A stretch of 64,000 nt of DNA from Christensenella tenuis (GTDB taxonomy: Bacteria; Bacillota; Clostridia; Christensenellales; Christensenellaceae). The stretch lies in assembly GCF_014287795.1 (NCBI RefSeq), contig NZ_JACOON010000006.1, forward strand, positions 124,001 through 188,000, written 5' to 3'. Positions 27,544 through 35,816 of the stretch are shown in pieces; within the stretch, counting starts at the first letter, position 1; each line of letters starts with the position of its first letter. The notes under the pieces were generated by a model, which made no database searches, was not told where the DNA came from, and saw nothing but the letters and a program-made list of their open reading frames with translations. Made by a program: the position numbers and the translations under genes.

Positions 27544-29517
27544 TTGGATATGGATAGAAAAATGTGCAGGAACTTTTTGGTATTGGGTATAACGCTTCTA
27601 TGCGCCTTATCAATCATGCCGTCTACGGCGAAAGCGGCGGAAGAGATTGGCATTAATGAACAGAATTTTCCTGATTCCAACTTTCGGACTGTGTTGGAAC
27701 AATATGACACAGACCATGACCATATTCTTAGCCCGGAAGAAATGTCAGCAATGGTGTCAACAGCAGGGATTCTCGATGTAAGCAACAAGGATATAACAAA
27801 TTTACAGGGAATACAACTTCTGCCTGATGTAAAACACCTGTTCTGCAACGGTAATTCTGCATTAAGTACCCTTGACTTATCTGGAACAAAAATAGAGACA
27901 GTCAACGCGTACGATTGCAGCGCCCTCAAAACAATTACCGCGCGAGGACTTCAAAGCGAGCATTTTGCTGTGACCCCTAAGGGAGAAACGATTGCTGTTG
28001 AAAAAATAGATATAACCGGTTCTTCCATACAAACTCTGGATACCAGTGCGTGCGGGAATCTTGCATTGCTGGATGTATCAAACTGCGCCCTAACGAGCCT
28101 AAACTGCGATTCAAATAGAAAACTGACATATTTGAACTGTTCGAATAACGCCATCAGCAATACCACGGGAGAATTGGCAATCGAAAATTGCTCTTTGCTG
28201 GAAGAAATAGACTGTTCGGGAAATAAGCTTACATCCCTTGCCGTACCTCCTTTCGTGCGTATTTTAGACTGCTCGGAAAATATATTGGAAACGCTTTCTG
28301 TTTCCAACAATAGCAATTTACAATCGCTAAATTGTTCAAACAATCAATTGAAGCAGCTTGATGTTGCCGGAAATCCCAAACTTAAGGAACTATCCTGCGA
28401 TAACAATCTGCTGGGATCACTGGATGTATCAAACAATTCCCTGTTGGAGAGTCTGGACTGCAGCAACAACAGCCTGTCTGCGCTTGACGTATCGGCAAAC
28501 ACATCGCTGCAAGAACTCTCCTGTGGGAATAACCGTTTATCGGTACTCCATGCAGATCATGTGGCGGATATAGCAGCCGGAGACCAATATCCGGATCCCG
28601 TAGACTTTTATGCCAATCAAGGAAAAAGGATCGTCTATCTTACGGATATCATAGGAGAACAAGATGCAAAGCGTGTAGACGGGGCGCGCGGCGGCCAGTA
28701 CGATAGCAATCAATACGCCCTGCTCCTTGACGGCGGCGGCCTTCCTTCAGTCGGCTATGTTTACGATTCGAATATCAACGGGGCGGGTATTGGAGAAATG
28801 AACGTATACCTAAACTTTGCTGACAGAAGGGATTATACTTACGATTTAAAAATAGAAGGCGGAATAAAAGTGCCGCCCTCATTGACCGGGAATACTACGT
28901 TCAATACTGTTCAGAAAATTGAAACCGCCTTGGAATCAGAGATTATAAAAACGATTCCCGATGCCAGCATTCGTTATTTTGACGTAACTATGTTGGTAGA
29001 CAGGAAAAAAGACGGCGGCTGGAGAGCGGCGGAATGGTATGAAATTCCGGAAGATGGCGTGAATGTGACGCTGCCTTTTGCACAAACCGGAGAGAGTAAG
29101 GTCTTGATCGCGCATTTAAAAACCGACCGGGAAAACGGCGGCCGTGATCCGAAAATAGAAGTCTTCACTCCGGAAGTGACTGAGGGCGGAGCAAAAGTTA
29201 GGGTAGATTCCCTTTCCCCTTTTGCGCTTGGCTGGGGAAAGAATAGTGTTGATCCAAAGCCGGTCGAAACGCCGTCCGGAACGGGCGATCAACCGCAGCA
29301 AGGGCTTACATCGCCGGATCAACCGCAGCAAGGGCTTACATCGCCGGAAAAACCTGCTACCGATAAGCCGCAGCAAGGCATCACATCATCGACAAGTTCT
29401 GCAAAAAAGGCTCCGCCTACAGGTGATACAGAAGATATGCCAATGTTTCTTCTTGTATTATGCGCGGCATTTTTATGTATTGTCATATGTATGCGGTATA
29501 TGCGGGTTAAACAATGA
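27544..29517 (+). CDS. Cys-ladder LRR wall-anchored protein (InlJ-like)
   Basis: The 657-residue protein has a signal peptide (1-31), an EF-hand-like DTDHDHILSPEE near residue 57, and about ten leucine-rich repeats (75-340) of the 21-residue InlJ type, each with a Cys as in LDCSNNSLSALDVSANTSLQ. A beta-rich domain follows (350-560), then a Pro/Gln linker with two exact 10-residue repeats, and a C-terminal sorting signal PPTGD, hydrophobic helix and RYMRVKQ tail. It is likely attached to the wall by a sortase, but no sortase gene is in the window. The start is taken as TTG 27544, because AAGGAAAGG lies eight bases before it and 14 before ATG 27550. Confidence 0.82.
   Translation: MDMDRKMCRNFLVLGITLLCALSIMPSTAKAAEEIGINEQNFPDSNFRTVLEQYDTDHDHILSPEEMSAMVSTAGILDVSNKDITNLQGIQLLPDVKHLFCNGNSALSTLDLSGTKIETVNAYDCSALKTITARGLQSEHFAVTPKGETIAVEKIDITGSSIQTLDTSACGNLALLDVSNCALTSLNCDSNRKLTYLNCSNNAISNTTGELAIENCSLLEEIDCSGNKLTSLAVPPFVRILDCSENILETLSVSNNSNLQSLNCSNNQLKQLDVAGNPKLKELSCDNNLLGSLDVSNNSLLESLDCSNNSLSALDVSANTSLQELSCGNNRLSVLHADHVADIAAGDQYPDPVDFYANQGKRIVYLTDIIGEQDAKRVDGARGGQYDSNQYALLLDGGGLPSVGYVYDSNINGAGIGEMNVYLNFADRRDYTYDLKIEGGIKVPPSLTGNTTFNTVQKIETALESEIIKTIPDASIRYFDVTMLVDRKKDGGWRAAEWYEIPEDGVNVTLPFAQTGESKVLIAHLKTDRENGGRDPKIEVFTPEVTEGGAKVRVDSLSPFALGWGKNSVDPKPVETPSGTGDQPQQGLTSPDQPQQGLTSPEKPATDKPQQGITSSTSSAKKAPPTGDTEDMPMFLLVLCAAFLCIVICMRYMRVKQ
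29287..29346 (+). repeat. Two exact 30-bp tandem repeats in the LRR gene
   Basis: The 30-bp unit at 29287-29316 is repeated without change at 29317-29346 and encodes DQPQQGLTSP twice. A degenerate third copy follows (KPQQGITSS). The repeats sit in the stalk before the wall anchor and could change in number by slippage. Confidence 0.9.
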
Positions 29518-29616
29518 ATAACTATATTAAGGGAGAAAACGAACCGGCCGGATATTCGGCTAACAAACAAAGCATACAATAATGCACTATATTATTAATA
29601 TTTAGGAGGAATATCA

Positions 29617-30117
29617 ATGAAAAAGACAGTAGTAACAGTTATTGCGATGTTTTTGGTATTAACCTTGGCCGCATGTTCGGCGCCCGCATCGTCGCCGGAA
29701 TCATCATCCGATCAGATAGCAAACCCGTGGACACAGGTAAGCAATCCGGATGAAGTGAAGGAAAAAACAGGGATCACAATGAATACGTTGCCGGAAGGGG
29801 CAACGGACATCAGTTATTCTGTATTGGAAGCGGATAAAATCGCGCAGGCCGTCTTTACATGGGAAGGAAACGATTATACATTTCGCATGGCGCCCCAAGC
29901 GGTTGAGGGGCTATCGGGTATGAGCGTCGATTTCAAGGAAAAAAGCGACGAAGTAGTCGGTGATTCCGCTTATGAAATTGCTTTTAACGAAGGCGCGGAG
30001 GGATGCGTGGAATGGCTTGACGAAGCAACGGGTATACGTTGCACGGTCACAATGTCTTCGGGCGCGGCGCAGGATAAACTTACAAAAATAGCGGAAGCGC
30101 TTATCGCGGTCGGCTGA
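29617..30117 (+). CDS. Lipoprotein of unknown function
   Basis: The 166-residue protein has a lipoprotein signal (LTLAACS, Cys20), a Ser/Pro linker and a globular domain at about 40-166 with alternating beta strands (DISYSVLEADKIAQAVFTWEG, YEIAFNEGAEGCVEWLD). TAGGAGG lies eight bases before the ATG. It sits between the LRR wall protein and the channel-like gene, and the hairpin at 30133 follows its stop. The family was not recognised. Confidence 0.75.
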   Translation: MKKTVVTVIAMFLVLTLAACSAPASSPESSSDQIANPWTQVSNPDEVKEKTGITMNTLPEGATDISYSVLEADKIAQAVFTWEGNDYTFRMAPQAVEGLSGMSVDFKEKSDEVVGDSAYEIAFNEGAEGCVEWLDEATGIRCTVTMSSGAAQDKLTKIAEALIAVG

Positions 30118-30132
30118 TCGGCAACGGAAAAG

Positions 30133-30162
30133 GAAGCTTCAGGGCGGCGGCTCTGAAGCTTC
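30133..30162 (+). terminator. Hairpin between the lipoprotein and channel-like genes
   Basis: A 10-bp perfect stem GAAGCTTCAG/CTGAAGCTTC is followed only by TTT, so it may be a weak terminator or an attenuator that lowers expression of the next gene. Confidence 0.5.
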
Positions 30163-30187
30163 TTTGGATATCGAATGGAAAGACAAG

Positions 30188-31279
30188 ATGGAACAACTTA
30201 AATTAAAAGAATGGCAAAAGAAAAAACTTATTTTTTGGGTCGTTTTTCTGCTTACGGTAGCGATGGTCTACCTCGGATGCGTCTCTTGCTTTTTATATTC
30301 GGATAAACAGGCCGAAGATGCCTATTGGGATTATTACCTGCACGAATCGACCGAATATACTGAAACGGAAAAAACAACCATGCAGGATGCGACCGTGGTC
30401 ACGGTCGGCACTTATGTGGAGACGGTCAACTCTATCGATATGAAAAATTCGGAATATACGGTCACCTTCCGCTGTTGGTTCAAATGGCTGGGAGACCCTT
30501 CGCTCGATATGTCTAAATATTTTGAGATATATAATGGAACGGTCAACCGCTGTGAACTTTTAGAGACGATCCGTCAGGATGGAGAAAATTATCAGTTGGT
30601 ACGGGTCAACGCAACGATCTCCAAGACTTTCTGGACGACGCGCTTTCCGCTGAGTTCCTATCAGTTTCGGTTCTATTTGAAACCCATCGCGCCAATACAG
30701 GGAATCGTATTCATACCGGATATGGAGCACAGCAGTGTGAATGAAAAATTGAATCTAACAGGATTTGAACTTGAAAGAAACGCCGTAGGGCTCTGTATCG
30801 TCAGGGAAGACAGCAGCAAGTTTGGTTCGCCGTTTGAAAGCGATGAAATACTGACCTATTCTGAAGTAATGACCGCGATTGAATTGAACCGGGATACATG
30901 GGGACTGTATTTTAAATGTATTATCGCGCTGATCGGCACAAACATCTGGGTACTCATCAGCGTGTTTGTCTGCGCCTATCATAAAGTGGATTCGCTTAAT
31001 ATGATACCGGCAATCCTGTTTGGCACGGTAAGCAACATCCTTGTGGGCGCGAACCTGATACCCGATGCAATGTATACCGGGCTGCTGGAATACGTCAATA
31101 TTTGGGGTATCTATACGATCTTGATCTCAACCGTCATAATTATTCAGATCAACCGAATCAGAAGCGAATATCAGGATCATGCGTTTGCGCGGAAATTCGG
31201 GCATATTATGTTTTCCCTGCTTCTGATCCTCACCGTTTTAGGCTATTTAATATTGCCTGTTTCCGCTTATCGGTTCTGA
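30188..31279 (+). CDS. Pentameric ligand-gated ion channel-like membrane protein
   Basis: The 363-residue product has an extra N-terminal helix (about 14-38), an extracytoplasmic beta-rich domain (45-225) and four helices packed at the C-terminus (about 240-262, 268-290, 297-318, 338-360). Cys-loop receptor features are recognisable: VNSIDMKNSEYTVTF leading into FKWLGDPSL (Trp100, Asp103-Pro104), the RFPLSSYQF segment (153-160) matching the FPFD Cys-loop core without the cysteines, IELNR before M1, and a long charged M3-M4 loop. ATG 30188 follows GGAAAG; a TTG at 30164 is possible but sits against the hairpin. Family assignment is from pattern only. It is the last gene of the surface locus, so it may sense an extracellular ligand. 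Confidence 0.6.
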   Translation: MEQLKLKEWQKKKLIFWVVFLLTVAMVYLGCVSCFLYSDKQAEDAYWDYYLHESTEYTETEKTTMQDATVVTVGTYVETVNSIDMKNSEYTVTFRCWFKWLGDPSLDMSKYFEIYNGTVNRCELLETIRQDGENYQLVRVNATISKTFWTTRFPLSSYQFRFYLKPIAPIQGIVFIPDMEHSSVNEKLNLTGFELERNAVGLCIVREDSSKFGSPFESDEILTYSEVMTAIELNRDTWGLYFKCIIALIGTNIWVLISVFVCAYHKVDSLNMIPAILFGTVSNILVGANLIPDAMYTGLLEYVNIWGIYTILISTVIIIQINRIRSEYQDHAFARKFGHIMFSLLLILTVLGYLILPVSAYRF

Positions 31280-31340
31280 TTGCGGAGATAGAAAATATCT
31301 AACAAAAAAGAATCATTGGGCTGCCGGACGACGGTAAAAG

Positions 31341-31369
31341 AAAATGGCGCCGATCCGGCGCCATTTTTT
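31341..31369. terminator. Bidirectional terminator at 31.35 kb
   Basis: TGGCGCCG-ATC-CGGCGCCA with AAAA to the left and TTTTTT to the right. It closes the plus-strand surface locus and, about 95 bases beyond its stop, the minus-strand M23 peptidase operon. Confidence 0.9.
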
Positions 31370-31463
31370 GATTCCGTTAAAAGCAGCTTTCCTTCCCTGG
31401 CAAAGCAGCCGGTTTTGTCCACGGAGCAGCGTTTCCGTACTCCCGTTTCCCCGGCGGCAAATA

Positions 31464-32555
31464 TCATGGCTGCGGGGCGTCTTCCGCGTCGGCCAGATAA
31501 GGGTAAGGGTTCACGTAAACCCCGCCGGGCGCAATGACGGCAATATGCAGGTGGTTTGCCGTGCTGTTGCCCGTATTGCCCGCAAGGCCCACCGGATCTC
31601 CGCGTTTTACCGTATCCCCGGGCTGCACAAGCTGCGATACCTCTACCATGTGGTAATAGTGGTACTGCGTGCCGTCCGCACCTTCGAGCACCACATAATT
31701 CCCCGTCCCTTCCCCGCCGCCTACGGCGAGGATAACGCCGTCCACACAGGCGAGCTCTGGCGTGCCTTCAGGGCACAGGATATCCGTCCCCGTGTGCCGC
31801 CGCGCGCCTCCGTCGCGGTCGTCGTACCAGCAGTCATTGAAACCGTACCGCTCGGCAAACGGGAAGGTAAGGCGTTCGGAAAGTTCCACCAGCGCGCCGC
31901 TGTTTTCCCGCAGCTCTCCCGCTTCATCATAAACGGTCAAAAGATAGGTGCTCGTAAAAAATTCCGAAGGGATCGGGTCCCCTTTTACGGCAGACAGGGG
32001 GAACGCCTCCTGCGGGGTTTTGGGAACCAGTGCGAACTCGAACTCCATTTCCCCTTCTCCCCCTGCGGTTACGGCAACGGAAGGGGTAACGAGCGTCTTG
32101 AGCATAGAAAGGAACTCCCCGGGCGTTTCGCACGCGAGCGCCGCCGCGGCGAGTACCTGCCATGGCGGCATTTGCGTTTTTTTGCTGTCTTTCCATATGC
32201 AATTTCCATAGCTGGCCTCGAATTGCCGGGCACAATACTCCGATACCTCAGTCATCCATGCGCCGCACGCCTCTTTGAGCCCATCCGTTACGTCCGGGTT
32301 GTTGATAACAATTTCGTAGCTGCGTTCCCCGTCCCGCGGGTAAAGCGCGGTCAACGCAGGATATTCAAACGGGAATTCCGCCACCAGTTCCTCTATATCC
32401 GGCGGCGCGGCTGGCTGTGGAGCTGAAGTTGGGCGCGCGGCCTCCGGCGCCGATGCCTGCGCGGTCTCCGGCGGTTCCGGCGGAACCGCCGGGCCGCTCG
32501 AGCACGCGCCCAAAACCAATGCAGCCGCAAGAACAAACACAACTAATTTTTTCAT
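31464..32555 (-). CDS. M23-family peptidase lipoprotein
   Basis: The 363-residue protein has a lipoprotein signal (LVLGACSS) and a Pro/Ala-rich linker to residue 50. After a unique middle domain comes an M23 (LytM) zinc peptidase domain: His and Asp in RRHTGTDI and the HxH pair in NHLHIAV, with VVLEGADGTQYHYYH between. It probably cuts peptidoglycan cross-bridges outside the cell. ATG 32555 has an AAGGGG site; the in-frame GTG 32567 does not. It is the last gene of a three-gene operon. Confidence 0.88.
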   Translation of the reverse strand: MKKLVVFVLAAALVLGACSSGPAVPPEPPETAQASAPEAARPTSAPQPAAPPDIEELVAEFPFEYPALTALYPRDGERSYEIVINNPDVTDGLKEACGAWMTEVSEYCARQFEASYGNCIWKDSKKTQMPPWQVLAAAALACETPGEFLSMLKTLVTPSVAVTAGGEGEMEFEFALVPKTPQEAFPLSAVKGDPIPSEFFTSTYLLTVYDEAGELRENSGALVELSERLTFPFAERYGFNDCWYDDRDGGARRHTGTDILCPEGTPELACVDGVILAVGGGEGTGNYVVLEGADGTQYHYYHMVEVSQLVQPGDTVKRGDPVGLAGNTGNSTANHLHIAVIAPGGVYVNPYPYLADAEDAPQP

Positions 32556-32585
32556 AGGCCCCTTCACTCCCGCTAATGATTATCT

Positions 32586-33059
32586 TTATTTTCCGCCGCG
32601 CGAACGCAGGTAATTCTGCAAAAAAATCTCGTCTTCTACCTCGAGCCCGTTTTCACCGCACAGGGATTCCACATGGTGACGAAACTCATGCCGCAGGGTT
32701 TTACGCAATTCCCTGCGTATCTTCTCCCGGGAAGCGCCCGGGAACACGCGCAGGAACGAACCGTAATAAATTGCGATATAACGGCCCATTTCTCCGCCGG
32801 AGAAATAGCACCCCAGCGTATAAAGCCCGCCCTGCCCGCGCGGATGCCGCTCTGTCTGCGGAAGAAGTACAATGCCTCCGTTCAGTTCATGGAAAAATAC
32901 TTCCGGCAGTTCTTCCGCAAGCCCGTCCAGCATCTGTTCCATTTCATCGAGCGTTACCGGGCCTTTTGCGGACTCCTGCCCGCTGGCCGCGGACGGCACA
33001 TTCTTTTTATCCAAAGGATCCGGCGTTTTTCCGGACGGATCCATGTCATTCCTGTTCAT
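32586..33059 (-). CDS. Small zincin-like metallopeptidase (DUF1025 type)
   Basis: The 157-residue cytoplasmic protein has the motif RHEFRHHVES, an HExxH zinc site with a following Glu. The rest (MLDGLAEELPEVFFHELNGG, LGCYFSGGEMGRYIAIYYGS) fits the family of minimal metallopeptidases annotated as DUF1025/MPN-like. Substrate unknown. It starts five bases after the EEP gene ends. Confidence 0.8.
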   Translation of the reverse strand: MNRNDMDPSGKTPDPLDKKNVPSAASGQESAKGPVTLDEMEQMLDGLAEELPEVFFHELNGGIVLLPQTERHPRGQGGLYTLGCYFSGGEMGRYIAIYYGSFLRVFPGASREKIRRELRKTLRHEFRHHVESLCGENGLEVEDEIFLQNYLRSRGGK

Positions 33060-33064
33060 ATTTT

Positions 33065-34114
33065 TTATTGTAACTCCACATCCAGCAAGACCGGGTTATG
33101 GTCTGCATATTCAAAGTCAAGGTCAATGGTGCGTACCGTTTTAAGGGCCACATTGGGCGATAGGATAAAGCCGTCGATTACATAAAGCTGCGTCTGTTCC
33201 CTGTCCCCGGTGTAGGGGCCGGAAAGCAGCCGGCACGTAGGCGAAGAAGAATCCACCGCAAACTGCCAGCCCTCGGGCAGCATATCCGCGCTGAGGGCCC
33301 CGGGCGTCCAGTTTTCCGTATCGACCACGGGATAACCTGCGATATCCGGGAAAGCCTGGTTGAAATCCCCGCCTGCGATCACATAATTTCCCTTTTCATA
33401 TTCCGCTGTCAAAAAGTCCATCAGCATATTTGTCTGCGCGATTTTTCCTTCCCCGTCGCCATATGCCTCGAGGTGCAGGTTCACAAGCACGAGTTCATGC
33501 CCTTCGTACGGCACGCGGCAAACCAGCAGGCAGCGTTTCAGGTTGCACGTGCTGACGGGCCACGTGAAGGAAGCGGGCAGCGCTACGCGCGAAGCGCTTT
33601 CCACCCTGTAATCCGTGAGCGTTAAAAGGCCGCCCTCTACCTTGCCGATCATGGGAATGGGATAGGGCACAAACGCGGCCTTGTAATTATACGCAAAGGC
33701 GGCGTTTTTTTTCGTCAGGCCCGCGAGGTATCCGGCCTCGTCGATGTAATACGAACGGTGCGAATCGACGTCTGCCTCCTGTACAAATACTACGTCTGCC
33801 GGATGATCCGTCAGCATGCCGCCGATTCCCTTTAAATTCGTTTCCACATCGGTTTTTTGGTCGGGGCGCACCATGCCTCCCCCATCCATGAAGAAGTCCT
33901 GGTTTTTCCCCAGGCCCGCATAGCCTATATTGCAGGTAAGCACGCGCACGCGCCCATCCGCAGGCTCATCCGCCGTCCCCGTGACGGAAACCTCTTCGAT
34001 CGGGGCGGGACGGTATTCCGTTACGGTCAAAAAAAGGAGCAATGCGGCAAACAAAACCGCAACCGCCGCAAGAACAATGCCAATTACGCGCAGCACGCGC
34101 TTTGTTTTTGCCAT
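33065..34114 (-). CDS. Endonuclease/exonuclease/phosphatase family protein
   Basis: The 349-residue protein has an N-terminal membrane helix (about 9-31) and an EEP domain with all the classical motifs: LTCNIGYAG, VVFVQEAD, LVNLHLEAY, VIAGGDFN and YADHNPVLLD. The membrane anchor suggests an extracellular phosphodiesterase or phosphatase acting on lipid or nucleotide substrates rather than a DNA-repair nuclease. It is first in the operon with the two peptidase genes and has an extended -10 TGGTATACT (34151-34159) upstream. Confidence 0.85.
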   Translation of the reverse strand: MAKTKRVLRVIGIVLAAVAVLFAALLLFLTVTEYRPAPIEEVSVTGTADEPADGRVRVLTCNIGYAGLGKNQDFFMDGGGMVRPDQKTDVETNLKGIGGMLTDHPADVVFVQEADVDSHRSYYIDEAGYLAGLTKKNAAFAYNYKAAFVPYPIPMIGKVEGGLLTLTDYRVESASRVALPASFTWPVSTCNLKRCLLVCRVPYEGHELVLVNLHLEAYGDGEGKIAQTNMLMDFLTAEYEKGNYVIAGGDFNQAFPDIAGYPVVDTENWTPGALSADMLPEGWQFAVDSSSPTCRLLSGPYTGDREQTQLYVIDGFILSPNVALKTVRTIDLDFEYADHNPVLLDVELQ

Positions 34115-34247
34115 CTAAACGCACCTCTTCCCATCTTTCCGGATATCCCCAGTATACCATAAAAAGCAGGCGGTATTATTTCATTTTTCTAAAATATAAT
34201 TCACAATAAATTGCAATTATTCCAATATAAATTTATGTAATTCCCAA

Positions 34248-34276
34248 TTGACTCCAATTCCATTTGCATCTATAAT
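34248..34276 (+). promoter_or_regulatory. Promoter of the aldolase/DeoR/dehydrogenase operon
   Basis: TTGACT (34248-34253), a 17-bp spacer and TATAAT (34271-34276), 48 bases before ATG 34324. The AT-rich stretch upstream is a likely place for the DeoR operator but no clear repeat was resolved. Confidence 0.75.
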
Positions 34277-34323
34277 AGCATTATAAGTCCTGCACTGATT
34301 TCAAAAAAGGTGGTAAATATTGT

Positions 34324-34959
34324 ATGAAACTCCAGGTAGCGTTTGACTGTAACTGCAATACGCAGAAAATTTGCGATTGCGTGGACCTTATTTCCGGGTA
34401 TATGGATTTTATCGAGGTAGGTACGCCCCTCGTGATTGAAAAAGGGCTCTCCACCGTCCGGGAGCTTCGCCCCCGTTATCCGCATCTTAAAATTCTTGCC
34501 GACCTTAAAATTATGGACGGTGGGTTTTACGAAGCGAACGCAGCTTTCGAAGCGGGCGCGGACATTGTGACAGCGCTTGCGGTGGCGGAGGACGCGACGC
34601 TTATGGGTGCGATTGAAGCCGCGGCAAAGCACGGCGGAGAAATTATGGTGGATATGATCGCGCACCCGGACCTTCCCCGGCGCATCGGCGAACTGGGCGC
34701 GATGGGCGCGGACTATATCTGCCTGCACACCGCCAAGGATATGCAGCAGAGCGGCAAAGATTTCTCTGCGTTCATGCGGGAGATGAAGGGCTTTGTAAAA
34801 CACGCGAAGCTTGCGCTCGCGGGCGGGATCAACCCCGGTAACATTGAAAGCTATACATCTATGGAACCCGACGTGATTATCATCGGCGAAGGCATTACCG
34901 GCGCGGCGGATCCGGCAGACGCAGCGCGCGCGGTGCGCGAAAAAATGGGCGCGCACTGA
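34324..34959 (+). CDS. HPS/KGPDC-like (beta/alpha)8 decarboxylase or aldolase
   Basis: The 211-residue protein belongs to the orotidine-decarboxylase-fold group of 3-hexulose-6-phosphate synthase and 3-keto-gulonate-6-phosphate decarboxylase. The key motif DLKIMDGG (normally DLKxxD) holds the metal and catalytic residues, with FIEVGTPL, DYICLHTA and LAGGINPGNI around the barrel. HPS condenses formaldehyde with ribulose-5-phosphate; KGPDC decarboxylates a keto-gulonate phosphate. No hexulose isomerase (hxlB) follows, so formaldehyde fixation is not supported. A role in sugar-acid or polyol breakdown with the dehydrogenase downstream is more likely. Confidence 0.75.
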   Translation: MKLQVAFDCNCNTQKICDCVDLISGYMDFIEVGTPLVIEKGLSTVRELRPRYPHLKILADLKIMDGGFYEANAAFEAGADIVTALAVAEDATLMGAIEAAAKHGGEIMVDMIAHPDLPRRIGELGAMGADYICLHTAKDMQQSGKDFSAFMREMKGFVKHAKLALAGGINPGNIESYTSMEPDVIIIGEGITGAADPADAARAVREKMGAH

Positions 34960-34976
34960 ACCGGGGGGAACCTTCC

Positions 34977-35741
34977 ATGAAAAAGAACCTGCTCGCCGCA
35001 GAGCGGCGCAAACAACTGACGGAAATGGTGCGCAGCAACGGCAGCGTCCGCATCGGTGAAATCGCCGAATTTTTCGGCGTATCGTCCGAGACCATCCGTA
35101 AAGACCTCATTTACCTGAACAACTGCGGCGCAGTCAAAAAAAGCTTCGGCGGCGCAGTCGCGGTGAGCGAATACCGGGAGCGCCCGGTTTCGGGGCGTTC
35201 TATGGAACATGCGGAGAAAAAAGCGGCGGTTGCCGGACGCGCAATGGAATTCCTTTCGGACGGCGGCGTGGTGTTCATTGACTCGGGCAGCACGGTGCTC
35301 GAGGCGGCAAAGCTTTTACATGCGGGCATGGATATTGCAGTTGTAACCAATTCCCTTGCCGCCCTGAACGCGCTTACGGAAAAAAACCTCGACATTCATT
35401 TTATTGGCGGGGTATTTTCCGACGTGACCATGGCAACCAGCGGTTTTTGGGCGGTGGGCGCGGTCAATACCATTAAATTTGACGTAGCGCTGCTTGGCAC
35501 GAGCGGCTTCCAGTCGCACAGCGGCCCCAGCGTTAAGACCTTTCCCGACGCGCAGATGAAGCAGGAGGTCCTGAAAAACAGCCGAAAGAAAATCGTGCTC
35601 GCAGACAGCAGCAAATTTATCACCAACGCGGTTGTACAGTACACCGAATGGGGCAATATCGACGCGCTGGTGACAGACGCGGACGCGCCCGCAGATGCAG
35701 TCAAAGCCCTGCGCGGGACGGTGGACGTGATCACCGTCTGA
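34977..35741 (+). CDS. DeoR-family transcriptional regulator
   Basis: The 254-residue protein has a DeoR N-terminal HTH (RIGEIAEFFGVSSETIRKDL). A sugar-phosphate-sensing domain of the ISOCOT fold follows, with VVFIDSGSTVLEAAKLL, VVTNSLAALN, IHFIGGVF and ALLGTSGF. Such regulators usually repress the operon they lie in and are released by a phosphorylated sugar. It is sandwiched between the aldolase and dehydrogenase genes with short gaps, which supports control of this operon. Confidence 0.88.
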   Translation: MKKNLLAAERRKQLTEMVRSNGSVRIGEIAEFFGVSSETIRKDLIYLNNCGAVKKSFGGAVAVSEYRERPVSGRSMEHAEKKAAVAGRAMEFLSDGGVVFIDSGSTVLEAAKLLHAGMDIAVVTNSLAALNALTEKNLDIHFIGGVFSDVTMATSGFWAVGAVNTIKFDVALLGTSGFQSHSGPSVKTFPDAQMKQEVLKNSRKKIVLADSSKFITNAVVQYTEWGNIDALVTDADAPADAVKALRGTVDVITV

Positions 35742-35816
35742 TTTTTCTTTCCGCAGAAGACCGGCCCCGTTTCAGTTTGCGGCCGGCGAAACCCGATAAA
35801 GGAGGAACTATGATCC

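Noticed and set aside
31344..32426. 360-codon plus-strand frame
   Set aside because: Antisense shadow of the M23 peptidase, which has a signal peptide and both zinc motifs.
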